This document shows positions 42,501 to 57,500 of a stretch of 64,000 nucleotides of DNA, in pieces; the stretch's first letter is position 1, and each line of letters starts with the position of its first letter. The notes beneath the pieces are model-generated. The model saw only the letters and a program-made list of their open reading frames with translations. It was not told the DNA's origin and did not search any database. The DNA is from Sipunculus nudus. Its lineage: Eukaryota; Annelida; Sipuncula; Golfingiida; Sipunculidae. A program made the position numbers and the translations under genes. Where the stretch lies: NCBI GenBank assembly GCA_026874595.1, contig CM049311.1:58116453-58180452 (forward strand). The letters run 5' to 3'.

Positions 42501-45500
42501 TGATGGCTGTTTTACTAGGTGAGCCAGATGTAAACCACACTTGACATGGTGTATGAAAACTTGAATAAAAGCTACTCTTTTCTATCAATTCCTTTGAAAT
42601 TTCAGATTGTAAAAGATTAAATCCTTATGTATATATGCTGTGAAAATTAAATCAACAGTGCTTACAGAGAAAAAACGTGCCATTCCCAAAGTTGGACAAA
42701 ATTTAAGGTATTATTTTTTTATTTATGCTAATAACTTGAAAAATTTGCAAAATTCAGATCTAATTTTGGGGAAATCATTGAATCTTGATTAAATAAAGTT
42801 ATATTCCTGAAAAAAGCTTCAGCAATTCTCACGTTAGGTGAGTAAATACATTTCCTGATTTTTTAAAAATTGCATTATATTTGGGCCTATAACAAAATAA
42901 TACCCAATACTGACCTAATTTTTGGTATGTTCATAGAAAATGTATGGAAGAATATGAATACTAAATATGACTAAGAACAGATCAGTGGTTTTGATATTAG
43001 GCAGCCTTGAAGTGTAACAATGGCTTTTTTATGGAAAACGGAGGTTTTTCCTTAGTATCTCGAAGGAACGAAGTCCTAATGACCCAATTTTTGGTATGGT
43101 AGGAGAATTTGGGAACATCTAATGGTATGTATAATTTTGGATTCATAGGTCTAACAGTTTTAAAATGTGCCCTGTTAACGGACGGACGGCCGGACGGACG
43201 GCCAGACAGACGACGGACAAAGGACCACGACTATAGCTCAGATGACTTATAGTCAGCTGAGCTAAAAAATAAGTAAAATATTTAGGCTATACCTAGGAGG
43301 CAGGAACGATTATGCTGAATTCCTGCATGGATCAAACCTCTTCTTCAAACGTTTTGTACTTTTTCAATTACCTGGTATGTAATCCATCAATACATTTATT
43401 TACATACCTTCTGGCAGGATTTTGTGATTGGTCAGATGACTCTTCTTGCATATTCATAAGCAGATGTTCAGCCAATGGTAGATGTCTCACTATGATTCTA
43501 TTGGCCATGGCTCCTGGTGACCTGTTGACCTCAGAGAATGCTGGGAAACCTCCCAACTGTCCAACAAGGTCTTCGAGAAGAAGCTGTAGAGACAACAATT
43601 AAATAAATATTGTGTAAATGTTGATTTTGTTCAGATGAGTTGTATGTCACTTCTTGAAAACAAGAGGTAAGCTCTATGTGTACATTTGTTAATGTAACAT
43701 CTCCTCAGGGAAAGGGAATATAATGACTGTGCTGAGTGGTACAGTACCCAGAATATAAAAATTTAAATTATTTAGTAACAGTTCTATAACTAGGGACCCA
43801 TAGGTCTCGACGCTCAGCTGAATTTGTCTATAAGGATATTTTTTTAGAAATTTTTTTTCAGAATGACAGTCCTTGTTACCTTGTTTAACCAATGACCTCA
43901 TGACCAAAAAATCTTCGAACTTATTATCCTTGAACTAGCAGCATTAAGATTATTGTAACAATCTTTTAAAAAGTGACCTAAAAATCTACAGATTTCCTCA
44001 CTTTGGGCAAGTAAGCCATGTGTGAAAGATGGAAAGTTTGGGATGAAAAGTTTGATTTACAGTGCATCCACAATCTTTTTAAAGATGTGGCTCCTGTGAC
44101 CTTCAACTTTGATCTCTGGACCCTGAAAATCAAAATGAATATACTTAAGTTGTGGGTCATTATTAAATCAAGTTTGAAGCATCTGTATATCCAAAGCAGA
44201 ATCATCATCCATAAACTCATTTGTAAATGGATGGGCCCAGTGACCTTGACCTTTGACCCAAAATCGAACAAAATCTTCTCCAACTGGCAGGTTAGCAATA
44301 TCTTGAAGATGGAAGGTTTGTGATGAAAAGTTTGGCTTCAATTGCATATGCATTCTTTTTAAAGAAAAGAGTCCTGTGACCTTGACCTTTGACTGTTGGA
44401 CCCAAAAAATCAACACAGTTCTTACTTTAGTAGTGAGCCATATATAAGTTAATTTTAAAATAAATATGTCAAACTACACTGGTGTTATCATCTGGAAACT
44501 AATTTGTGAACAGATGGCCCCTGTGACCTTGACCTTTGACCTTGTGACCCCAAATTCATTTATGCTCTCCCCATACTGGCAAGTCAGCTAAATGTGCAAA
44601 ATGGAAATTTTGGGAAGAAAAGCTTGGCTTAAAATGCAGCCATTATCTTTTTAAATAAGTGAGTTCTGTGCCCTAGACCTTTGATCTTGTGAATCCAAAA
44701 TCATATAGGTTCTTGCTTTAGTGGTGGTCCATATGAAAGTCAAGTCTATAATCCATGTGTCAAGACAACCTAAAGTTATCATCAGGAAACAAATTTGTTT
44801 GGATGAATGGATGAACAGACAGACAGACAAACAGACAAACAGACAGGGTGATTACTGTAGGTCATCCACTTGTGATCAATAAACACACCAGGTTTTGGGA
44901 CACTAGATGTAATCACAGCTGAGAAACTGACATGATTCTTGTCATTTTAAAGTAAAACAATAGAATAATATTCGTTGAAATAACAAAAAAATACAGGTGG
45001 TGCCACCTCTATTTGGGAACTGACAAAACTAGTCATGGTCAATATTCATGGCAAGATTCATGACAGTCTGTTAATTATCAAGATATTGGAGGGTTTGTAT
45101 CAAATTTTTTATTATTCTTGGGGGTACTTTCAAGCCCAATAGCTTGGAGGATATAGGTTGCAGTGATCTAGTTTCAGGTTTTCAAAGAGATTTTTTTATT
45201 GACCTCATTTGATGTTCACTTAGAAGTTTCTAGGACCAGCAGTTACTATTTGTGCCCTGCTAACGGACGGCTGGACGGCCAGACAGCTGGATGACCAGGC
45301 GGCCGGAACGGACAAAGGACAAAGCGCCATTCCTATACTTCAGGTGATTTACAGTCAGCTGAGCTAAAAATAGTAAAATGTGTGATGTTGCTGCTTTTAA
45401 GTATATACACAACACAATGATGTCTGCTGAGTGTCAGCTGACCTTAACCAAACAGCTAAACATGACATGATTGTTTCTTGTGACATCACAAACCCTGCTG

Positions 45501-48500
45501 CACCAATGGCTGTATCAAAACTGATGAGATACTCATCCTGGAGAATTTTACACAGAGATTTACCGAAAAAATAAATCACTTGAAGATCTGTGCACAAACA
45601 ACTACCATTCCACATTGTATTAAAATCCATGAAACTTTCTTCAGATATTTTGCGAATACACACACACACAGAACTGATTGAAAACAATAACCTTTTACTT
45701 CACTCAAGGTTAACAAGAAGAGTTTCCTGCTGAACATCATAGAGCTGATACAGGTAACCTTTAATCATGATTATCCTGGTAACTCTTGACCAAAGGTGAG
45801 TTTGTAGTCAGGTAAGTACATGTATCTAATTCGTGTAATAAACCTACCTGTTGCTGTGGTAAATGAGGTATCATCTCTGCTGTTGTCCTGGCAACCTCCA
45901 CAGTGTATGTCATCAAGCTCAACCCATAACTCACCTGGTAATACATGTATAAATGTCATCATGTATGGTGTGGTCTATCCCACCAAACATTCAATATAAT
46001 GGTTATATATTGTACTGATGTAAATGGCCAACCAGTGTTAACTTATGATATCATTAGCATAAAATTGTATAGATATATACTGCATTCTTTTACCTGCCAA
46101 TACCTTTAAAAAATACATTTACAGATATATTTAATAACTGTATCACTACAAACAACCCAAAATTCTACAAAATAATACTTATAATATAATTTTACTCATA
46201 ACATAATAGGCTTGAACTTACTGAAATATATGTTTTTTTTCCACATATAAACACTTATTAATTCCAACTTATTATTTGCTTAATTGTGTAAATATATGTA
46301 AATATACTAAAAAAGTCAATTTATTTTATTTATATATTTGTACATGAGTAAGACCTACCTGGGCCAATGCTGCCATGAATGGTGTAGTCAGATCATGATA
46401 AAGAGGATATGTCTGTTGTAATCTCTTTGTGAATTCTCTGACTGTATTTTGCCATGTTCTGAACTCTGCCAGCACTGACTTTAATGCCACCTGCTGGCCG
46501 TCTGAGGAATCAGTTCCAAGACATCTCTCCAGTCCAGTCACTATGGAGACCACATAGTCATGTGATAGAACTGTCTTCACAAAATGTCTGGTGTCTTGCA
46601 GAATGAGGTGAAACTGTAGAAAATGTTATAAAAATATTTATCTCAAACTCTTAATATTGGTAAATGAGTCAACAAAACAGTGTTTGATGAATCAAATATT
46701 TTAATAAATGATTTTTGCTTGATCAAGATAACTATTTTAATAAATATTATATTTTCACACATAATATATCCACTGAAATAATCCATTGAATTCCCTTCAA
46801 AATCAGGAGTTAATTCATCTTTTTCACAAAGTTAATGGAACTTATCTAGTTTTAATGTGGCAAAGGAAGATATGGTCTTCTATAATATTTAAATTTTGGA
46901 GAGGTTAACAAAGATAATACATCTAAAGCTTATATATATAAAAAAAAACATTTAATTAGATATGCATTTAATGATGCAAATTGTATTTCAAATATAAACA
47001 GATAATCAAAAACATATTTTTTAATAAAATAAAAAGTACATTTGGAAAGTTGTAAATGGTTGAACTGAGACAGAGCACAGTGGAATTTAACAAAAACAGA
47101 TTGATTATATCCTATAATACATCCTTGTATAAATTTAATGTAGAGTAAGTGTTGCACTGATCTGTCTTTGCACTGACCTTCGGTGGCGTGGGTCTGTAGG
47201 CAACCTCTGTTGTGAGCTCTTCTTGCCGGGCTGCTAACACTTTCAGGTTGGTTGCAAGGTGCTTTATGTAGGGATGACCTTTAGTGACCTCCAGCTCATG
47301 ACCAGTCATTAACCAGTGCTGCCAGCTTCTTACACCCATCTCAATCTCAACCTCTTTGTGCTAACAGAATTTATCATCATGGTCATCAGAAAAAAATATT
47401 CAGTTACCAAATTATTCTAGTAATTCATTTGGAAAAATTAAATAATATATTTCACACTTAGAAAGTTTCTATTGTTATATTATATAAATTTCTATTGTGA
47501 ATAAAACTATATACCAAAAGGCACTGAAATTGCCTTTGGCTACTGACCAAAACGAGAATTGACCAATGGGCTTATTCTTTGAATATACAGATGCTGAGAT
47601 GATTTTCAGTTAAGGTCGGCCTAAAGTAATGGCACCCCAGTCAGCAGACCCTACCTGTGCATGACGGTTTATATAAAATATCCAACTTATTTTAAGAAGA
47701 CATCCTTGACATTATTCATAGATACATCCATCAATTTTATTCTTTTAATTTATAAAGAATACTATTCAAATAAAAAAATATCTTGAATCCTTGTAAAAAT
47801 GTAAGGATATGGCTTTTCAGATGGCCCTTTGGGATATGTTATTATATGGACCTTCCTGGCTTGTTAAAGTTTAATGGATTTCAACTGCTGAGCACAGGTT
47901 TTAATTAAACCTTGAGAAAAACTGTCAAAAAATGAAAGTGACAAGCCTGTCGCAGAATTCCAGGTGATATATAAATTATATGACCTACCTGTTGCTCCAC
48001 ATAACCCAGCTCTACTGACACTCTGTGAGCTGGATCCACAGGGCCTTGGACAGCTAGTAGGTGAGCCTGTACAAGTCCAGCCAGAGCTAAGGCCTTCCCA
48101 GCTACACACAGATCCTGTCGTCCCATGCTCCCATCTGAGCTTGTAGTTACCATATCTATATCTTTGGCTGCTTGAATACAGCTGGACAAAGCAGGCTGGA
48201 TTCCAGGCATCAAACAGCTCAAATGTTCAACATCTGTGGTCTGTTCTAACTTGTCCACTAGCCCTTGTAATGTACCTGGTATGGATTCTCCACCAAGTAT
48301 AACACACCTGGCTACCTGCACTAGTGACCTGACCACAAGCCCAGTCACACCGTTTCTGAAAAGTATGTAAAACAGATTAAGTAAACGGACCTGGCAGCAT
48401 CAGATACACTTTGATTACTGTACTTCCCATAATGAATTATCATTTATATCAATAATTTCAAATGATATCTTAAACAGCTAGTCTCTCATATTTCTAACCT

Positions 48501-51500
48501 TGACTTCTTAAATGATTCACGACAACAAATAGCCGGGGTTAAACATATCAGTATTTTTTTCTTTTTAAAGTGAAAAACAATGGAAAAAATAATATAAGAA
48601 ACATGGTACATAAAGGTAGACAAAAGGAACAGTACAACATACCTTGCTGAATGCTGCTGGTTTGATAAGGCACCTGCATTTACCCATAATGCACCAGACA
48701 CCTGCTTCAGCTGTTCCAGCTTCTGGTCTACCTCCCCAAGGGAGATGGCTCCTGACATCAATGTAGAACTGTCAGGGATCTTCTCACCAGCAACAGCTTT
48801 CTGTTCTGTCAGCAAGGCACTGACTGTGTGTGACATGGATGCACCAAATACCATGTAAATACCCTGAAAAGTATTAAAATTAATTAGTGTAACTGCAAGA
48901 ATAAAATGCTGATGCACAGGTTAAGTCTATATTTTATTTTATTTCATAAATAAAAGTTGGTATTTCATAATTTTTATATTTACCTTCAAAGACAAATTAT
49001 ACCAAGTTTGCACAGAAAAAAAAATTTAAATTTGTTATTCTTCTGAATTTTTTATGTCGATGATATAATGGAAAGCAATCATTCATCTATACATATAAAT
49101 TAAAACATTTAGCATACCGTATTTTCTCAAATATTTCGGAATGAAAAAAAAAATTACGATCTTGGAATTACAAAATAAAACAATAAAAAATGAGTAAATT
49201 TAGTTTGCTGACGCACTGACCATCGATGTCGTTTCATTGATGGGCAATAATACCAGAAGTTTGAATATCTACCTTATAAAAGAACAAGGTGCACATATTT
49301 GTTACGTTTGCTTGATTAAACCCATTTCTGTAGTTCTTTAACCCCCTCAGATAATCTTTAAATTCGAAATTCTCAATGAAAACTTAAGATTTCGTTGTTT
49401 TATAATGGTACATTATGTAGACGGGTCTCACGTTTAGGCTGCCCTACTTGACAGTCGACTTCTGATCAGCTGTTAAGGCCAGATGGAGTAAATTTAATAA
49501 CGGATTTTGCTTAAACTTTATTAATTTTTTTTGCCTATCATTTACTGAGTTAATGTATGCAAGGACCAAACCAAAGTTTATTCCCATGCTGAATAAAATA
49601 CAAGAGGTTTTCATAATCTTTTATTATGAATGGTATTCCCAAATGACAAGTGCAAACGTATACAAATATTTGAGCACCATGTCTCGTTATGAAATTATAC
49701 TCATTTCCCACTCGAACACGCGTCTGAGTAGACTTTCTTGCACAGTATACAAAATTTAGCAGGTAAAATTCCTGAACTGCTCAAGGTAGTGCGTGCAGCG
49801 AGGGCCACTTCCAGGCAGTTGTGGTCCGAGCCGTGAAGCGTTAATTGCTTGTGCAAGGAAGACCGCAGATGCGCGAAACAACATCTCTTTAATAATTAAT
49901 TACATAGCAAAACCGCAGGGGCGCAAGGCGCAAATCACAATCCTTTGATGATTAATTAGTACGCTAAAACAAAACCCACCTTAACCAAACAAGTGACCGT
50001 TACAAACTCCGCATGAATGGTTAGACAATGTTAATTTTGACAAAAAGAACATAATCAGTTAACAATAAAACAATTTAATGAAATGAAGAACAACAAATTA
50101 TATATGTTTTATTTCATATGTCAGAAATAAGAGTAATTAGTATATGTGTGGCCCCGTTTGACCTCAGTTAACACAAGCTGAGGTCGCGTGACTTGGGAAT
50201 TTCCAATAAAATGTGCATACATTAAACTCCTTAGCAGCATAGTTATATTCCTTGCAATCAGAATAAAACTGGCACTTTGAGAGAGATGACATCTTATGGA
50301 TAGGTATACTGAATTATAAAAGGTAAGTTTTCTGCCCATTTTTTGAGAATGTCAATAATTATATATTTTTAAATATATATTAAAGGGCAATATTGGAGGG
50401 TGAAACAGTCAATTGTCAACAGGTGCTGCGAATGTTTTACGCGAGGCGATGATTTGTGGTAACGGGTCGTACATGGTATATATTTTTAATAGTCACCCTA
50501 GTACTACATTCATATCAGTAATGGCGATTCCTTTGATAACACTAAAAAAGGTGCAAAGTTCTTGTTGTTCCATTCAATACGGTCATGTCATTAACAAGGC
50601 AAGATGGCGATCAGCACGAAACCGCCAGCCTGACAGCTGAGCTCCGAGGTTTGTTCTTTCAAAATTTTTTTAGTAAAAAAAAAATAATTAAGATTTTCAG
50701 AAAACTACGTTTACGAATTAAAACAGATTTCGAATTATTTGAGAAAATATGGTATGTGTAACATACTATTCTGGTAAACCACTAAGGTCCACCTTACTGT
50801 ATTTTCCAAATGTTCACAGACAAATCTACACCACCTCAAAGTACATATATATATATATATATATATATTTACACTGCCATAAATTACCAAGCCCTCTCCT
50901 GTAATTACAGTTAAATTTATATTGCAAAGCAAAATCTGGGTTGTTGGAATATAGTCCAGTTATTAAAATTTTTAAAAAAATGTCCAAACACTGTCCATCT
51001 AGCCGTATCAGAGGTACAGGAGTTTACTACCAAGGACTAAGAGTATAAAAATTCACTGACCTGTCCTGGTTGTTTCTTATCATCCATCTCTGACAAAGAT
51101 GATGCTAAATCATCAGAGGTTGGTTTCCATGACAACAGCTGCTCACTGTCACATGCACTGATGCCGTTCCACAGCTTCTGGATGAACTGAAACATCTGCA
51201 GTGGCCAGATATCCTACAATAAATCAGCAGAGTATAAAATTCTCCAAACTTCTGAAAGTTATACTGCAAAATACAGCAACATTATAAATTTTCAGACTCT
51301 ACAAAATGATGCATGTAACAAACAAAAAAATATATATATAAAAAAACTATATTAAATGGAAGAATGGTATCCATTCTTTAGAAATCAATTCTCTTTTGGT
51401 TGTAACCCCTAGATGTGTGGTGTAAAAGACATCGAAGGGAACAGTTTCCAAACAGATTTGAAATTCCTCATGAGACATTATTGTCATGAGACCATCTATC

Positions 51501-54500
51501 AGTATAATACTTTATTCATGATAACATCAGATTTAGGTTTTATAGAATATGTCATTCATATACATTTTATAGTTTATGTCATTTATGTACCTTTTAATTA
51601 CATATACATACATATATATGGCATATTAAATATATCTTATATCAGTATGATATCTGATTATACGGACAAGTTCTAAAGAAATGGGTAACATGTTGAAGGT
51701 AAAAACAAGAAATTAAACACTTTTTTTTAATAATGTAGCACTACCTGTTTACTGGCTGTCAGAAGATGTTGCCATGCCAACAGATGAGCAGGCTGTGATG
51801 GCTTGGTACTGATACAGTAACTGAGGAAGGACTGCAGCATCTCTGTAGGATGGGGCTGCAAGCTCCCCAGCATCTGCTGCTCACAGCGGACTGCCAGCAC
51901 CTCTCTCAGCAACCAGAGGGCTATCTGTGAACTGTCTGCTTGCTCTGCAACAGCAGAATTTACTGAGATATAATTAAAAAATATCAATTAATACATGAAA
52001 TGGGAACAAAGTTATAACATTTCCTCTGTAAAATTTCCGATACTTACTCAACTTTACACAAAATGCTGGGTTAACATATGAAAATCATGTAGTTAATGCA
52101 AATTGTATTATTTTTTTACAGCTTCACTTAGTGTACATGCTTATCATATGTTCAATGTTTTTTTTTTAAACTGAGTCTTATTTAGTTTATTATTATTACA
52201 AATTCAAAGTTTTTGTACATCCTTTTTTCAATTTATTGTATGTTAATCATATAGGCCATGTTATTTCCATACCATCAGAACTTGCTAATCAACTAATGAA
52301 TATATTTCTGTATCATCTGAGCTTCATTTAGACTATGCTAATAAAAATTTAATAATATTTTTTTCATACTTTCTCATATTCTTTTTTCATAAATTTTCTT
52401 TCCTTGGCCTGGCAAACAAATAATTTTGCCACCCACACAAAGTTACAGTATCTGGTGTCCAGACTAGGATTATTAAAATATTATTGTTTTATGATTATGT
52501 GTTTAACCCATTCTTTCTACAGTAGTGTTGGTACACATGTATTGGTTGAAAAATAAGTCCTGTGTTTATTAAAGAATCAATGTTATCTCACCATTAGTGA
52601 GAGTAGACTCAGAGAGGATTGTAGCTCTCTCCTCAGGTGACAAGCTAAGGTGGTCCACCAGGCCATAAACACGCAGAGTGCCTTCTATGTTATCAATCAG
52701 ATGTAGCTTCTCTATCCCTGACATTGTAAATGGAAAAGTCAAATAAAATTAGTAATTTAATATATTTTTTTACATAATGATCTAAATTAAAGAAAGAGTG
52801 AATCAGTAGTCACACAGTCATGGCTAATTCTTTTTTGTTAATAAGTTACATGTAGCTTAAGTTTAGCTTGGCTGTATAGTCAAGTAGGGTCACAAATACA
52901 GATAATACAAGAGAGAAAATGAATCAAAAGTCTTCTTTCCTGGCTTAGAAAACATATGTTCCAATCAGTTCAGAGCATTTTAAAAAAAATTGTTGAAAAC
53001 AATCTACAAATTTGGAAGAGCAAGTGGAAATTCACCTAAATCACCATGTGCCCAGGGATCAACCATTAAATTAATTAACTCCTGTGAAACCTCTGATCCC
53101 TTTTGTAACCAGAATTTCACCAGCCGGTCCCTGGAGTCTCCTTCCTTCCAGTTGGTCAGTCCTAAAGGAGAGAGGGCGTTACAGGCTTGGAGGAGCCTCT
53201 GTAACAGTTCTGCTTCTTCCTTTTGCCTGTAGGGGGGAGGGTGGTTGGTGTTTCTTCGAACTTGTGTCCATGCTATTGCTGCCATATTGTCCTGTCCCAG
53301 AATGCTGTGCAGTTTGTTGATCACAACACACAATTCTGCAGGTGCTGAGCTGTAAAAGCCAAGATGGATTTTTTTTTTTTTTTTTTTACTTTTTCAGAAT
53401 ACTTATCAATTCTTCAAAAATTTACATTTGGAAAAACAATTTAATTGAAAAATATTTTTCTACTATAATTTATGCAATATAAAAGGAAATTTAAAATACA
53501 ATACAAAAGATTATGAAAACATTTAGAAACTTAAATATTTCATTATTCTTTTATATAAACCTTCATTAACAACCGAAATTTATTATGAGGAAAAATACTG
53601 CAAACACTTAAAAGTTAAAATACAGTTAACCTAAACACCTTGTTTATATTTATATATATCAAATGTAAATACACAGCTAGCAAACCTTTGAAGGCTGGGT
53701 ATTTCCTGAAGGCAGTTGTCATATAACCAGCCCCAGTGAAGTGACAGGAGAGAAATCACCGAGGGCAATGCCTGTGCTGCCACCTGACGATGACATAGCT
53801 CACTAAACCTCCAGAGCCACTGCAGCTGTTCCATTACCTGAAGACAAAGAAAGTCACATTATATACATGTAAATGTGGGTGATAATCATCCAAAATGTGC
53901 AGAATTGGTAAACTTAAGTGTTTTTTTTTTCATCTAAATGACAAAACTTTGTCAACAACATGGCAGTCACATGAGGAATCTAAAAGTAATGTGGAATGAA
54001 AGGGAATATTGCCAATTAATTGCACTAGTACTGGTACAGAGTAATTGTTATTTATTCTTGGGTTATACATATAGACTTAGACATGCATGGTCAGAATTAA
54101 ATCTATAATATGCCACACTCTTATCACAAACTTTATGGGGTGACCAGTTGATCCAGACTGCCTTGAAAAACCTCAAACAAAGTTTTCACTTCTTACTCAT
54201 TGAATGCCTGACACAGTGAATCCTCAAAATTACAACCACAATTGGGACCTCGATCGAGTGGTCATTTTTATTTGGTGGTTGCTAAACGGAGATGGCTGTT
54301 GGGCGAGGTTTTATTGTATATGATAGTATAGCAGTTAGGCCAAAAAAAGTAAAAGGTATGGTTCTCAGGCACCGCCCGCATCAATTTTTAACCCCCGCAT
54401 CAAAAATGTTTATTTTGATTTTCAACAGAAACTTACCAATTTTGAGCTGCAGCTGCTCGGACATTTCTTTCAAACTGATAAAACCATACAATTTCCTTTG

Positions 54501-57500
54501 TTATGTAGTGCTTTTACTTGTTTAGCAAAATAAATATGTTTTTATAAAGCTTTTCCCTTATCATTTAACATTTTTATCGAAACATACCAAAAAATTAAAA
54601 ATAAAAAACCGCCCGCCCGCATTAATTTCTGAAAAAAAGTGGCTGAGAAACATCCCTTTTTTTATTTTGGCCTTACATCAACATTAAAATATTAATGTTA
54701 ATGATTTTGAAACTGACTGTACCTTGTACAGCTGTCCTTGTGACAGACAGTCTGTCTGTCTGACCAGTCTCTGTAGGTCACGGTACAGCAGTGACAGGAA
54801 CGGGTACATGTGGGGCACACAAGGGTGACTTGATGCCTGTGCATCCAGCTTACCTGGAATGTATGACCATCAGCTGATTCAAACACTTCTATTCAGTTTT
54901 AACAAAAATTCAACCATAAGGGAAATTCATATGTTAAAGGCGTAGAAAAAAGAATTAATCGTACGTACTCTTCATTAGAAAAAATGTATAATATTTCAAG
55001 CTTAACAATTGATTAGAAATCTAAAAAGTTGTAGATTACTTGATGAAAATTAATGCAGGATCCAGTGAAAATATGCACTTTTCCCAAGTGTCTTTATTAA
55101 ATATCTGTGCCTGAGAAATATTTCAGATAGAGTGCCTTCATAGATGTACAGGTAATATGAAGCATTTTTTCATAAAAAAAAAAAACAAAAATACTGAAAT
55201 AATATATTAGTTTAACATACAGTATATGGAAAAGAATCATTCACATGAAAGTTGAGCAGAAATGTTTTTGCCAATGAACCTCAAAGCTAATACTTATGAT
55301 TAACTTTGTGACTGTAGTGTATGTAACCTATGGATAGGCCTCTAACTGTTCATGCAGTCTGTCCTTTCATTACCTTGCTGGATTGCCCAAGATTGTTGTA
55401 GAAAGGTCAGTTTATACTTGGCCTTAACCTTGACCTCTGCTTCAAGGTTTCTCAAGGTCAATATCTGCATTTGTGCAAGTACAGACAATAGTTGACACCT
55501 GTATAAAGGAAAGGTACATCCGTCATTTAATGTATGATATAAAATCTTACAATTACAATTAATATCCATTACCCAGTTGATTTAATTTGAGTCCAAACCT
55601 ATATCCAAGAAAACAATGTGAGAATGTAAGAAAGCTTAGTTCTAAATCTGGCGTTTTTAAGGCATGTCCTGTTAATACATAGCCAGAAAGCTAAGAGGCA
55701 GAGAGTTATTCCTTAGCAAATGCCTTGGTTATTGCAAACTATATTTGTACTGAAATTATATGTTTTAATCTAACTTAATATCATCAGTGTTATTTGTATT
55801 GTGCTAAATCTAACTTTGCTAATAGTCCAGTAAATTTGGTTTTTTTTTATGATCACTTGAATTACTGTCTAATATTCTGAGCCAATCAAATAATTTTAAT
55901 CAGGTCTTTTTTTAGCAACTACATTCCTATAATTCTGTATAATAAATATATCTTATTTTATCTCAGCTAAGGTAAAACCTTTAAAATTCAACCAATATTT
56001 CCAGACTGTGATCACTCTAGTCAGCCTGACCTGTCTGTGACCTTGGTCAGTGCTGTCATCCCGTCACATGATCCCTCACCACTGGCTGACCTCACAAGTC
56101 TTCTCATCAGCTCAGGATTCCAGCGCAGGTCCAGGGGCTGCTGCAGGAGCTCCCCAGTGACTTCTACAATATATCCCCAGTCTATGATAACTCATGAAGA
56201 AGTCATGTTATACCTAATTTCGCTCAAAATCGGTAGAAAAATTCAACGACTTAAAATACTGCAATTTAAGAGACGGTCTAAATTTCAGTACAATAAAAAT
56301 GTTTCTTTTAATAATGATCTTGTTCGTTTCTTCTTAGTTCATCTGTATATGTTTTCTTTGGGTTTCAATGAGTATTCTATTGTTTATCTGGTATAGTCCG
56401 TCCCAGTACCCGTGTCCGCATGTTTTTCTGGGATAATTTTTCATACAAGTGAAGCCGTGTAAACCTTATTTGTCCAAAGGTTGAAGAAGCTATTCTGCTG
56501 ACAACCTGTGTAAAAAGTAATGCCTTACCTTGCTTTGATTTTGTATGAGACAAATAATCCAATATATGACAAAACAAGTTAGTGTTTACAGCTTATTCCT
56601 TGCCTGAGAACTGATAATAAACAAGCCAGTTAAACTTATGATGTCACTCAATTGAAGGTGATACGGGACCAATTATTGTGAAGTCTTTGTAGCGTCACTG
56701 TTGTCTAACAAACACCAAATGCAGCTATAGACATGGAAAGTGTACCATAGAGGTATGTACTATCCAGCAGTGCCAGGAAGACGCCATCCACAGGAAAAAT
56801 AACGCTTTAAGAGTCAGAAATAAGTATAGATGCATCTTGGTCTGGTCAACTTAGAGAAAAAATCACCCTTGGATTTGTAGTTTTTGAGATCAAAAATATG
56901 AATTAACTTTTTTCTTGATTCCGCAAGTCACATACTTCATGATATATTCACTTTTTTTTAATAATGCAGAGTAAATGTATAATATTATGAAGAATGAAAT
57001 CACTAAACCCACCTGCTCCAAGCACACTAGCCATCTGTTTGATTTGTGAATTATGTTGATCATGAAGTGGAACAAACATGGCTTCCAAGCCAGACTGAAT
57101 CAACTGCTCAAGATGTTCCAGCACCAGATCCCCTGTCTCACCACCAGAGGTCACCACTGCTAGTGACCCCAGCTGTGACCTGACCCATGACCCCAGCAGT
57201 TGCCAGCTGTCAGGTGAAGCATGATCAAAAGTCACCTTCAGAGCAGCTGGTATCAAAGACTTCCAGGTAAGTTCAGACTTAAAGTTTTCCAGAAAGGAGA
57301 CCTCTGGCAAAATGCTGGTGTTTGAACTGAAAAAGAAGATTTTTATCATTCTGGATCTGATTTTTTATCAGTCTGATATAGGAAGAAATGACTTTATTTT
57401 GGATATTATTATTTCATTATCTTGTACAAAATTTTAACATTACAATCAATAGATCAATATCATATAAAACACATGGCATCAAGTAATGGGTTAAGTTCAC

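Noticed and set aside
45397-45687. Minus-strand 96-codon frame between w18 and w17
   Set aside because: No midasin similarity, and w17 joins w18 in phase without it.
47864-48109. Cys/Ser-rich minus-strand frame overlapping exon w14
   Set aside because: Alternative frame; the splice-consistent frame carries the midasin motif.
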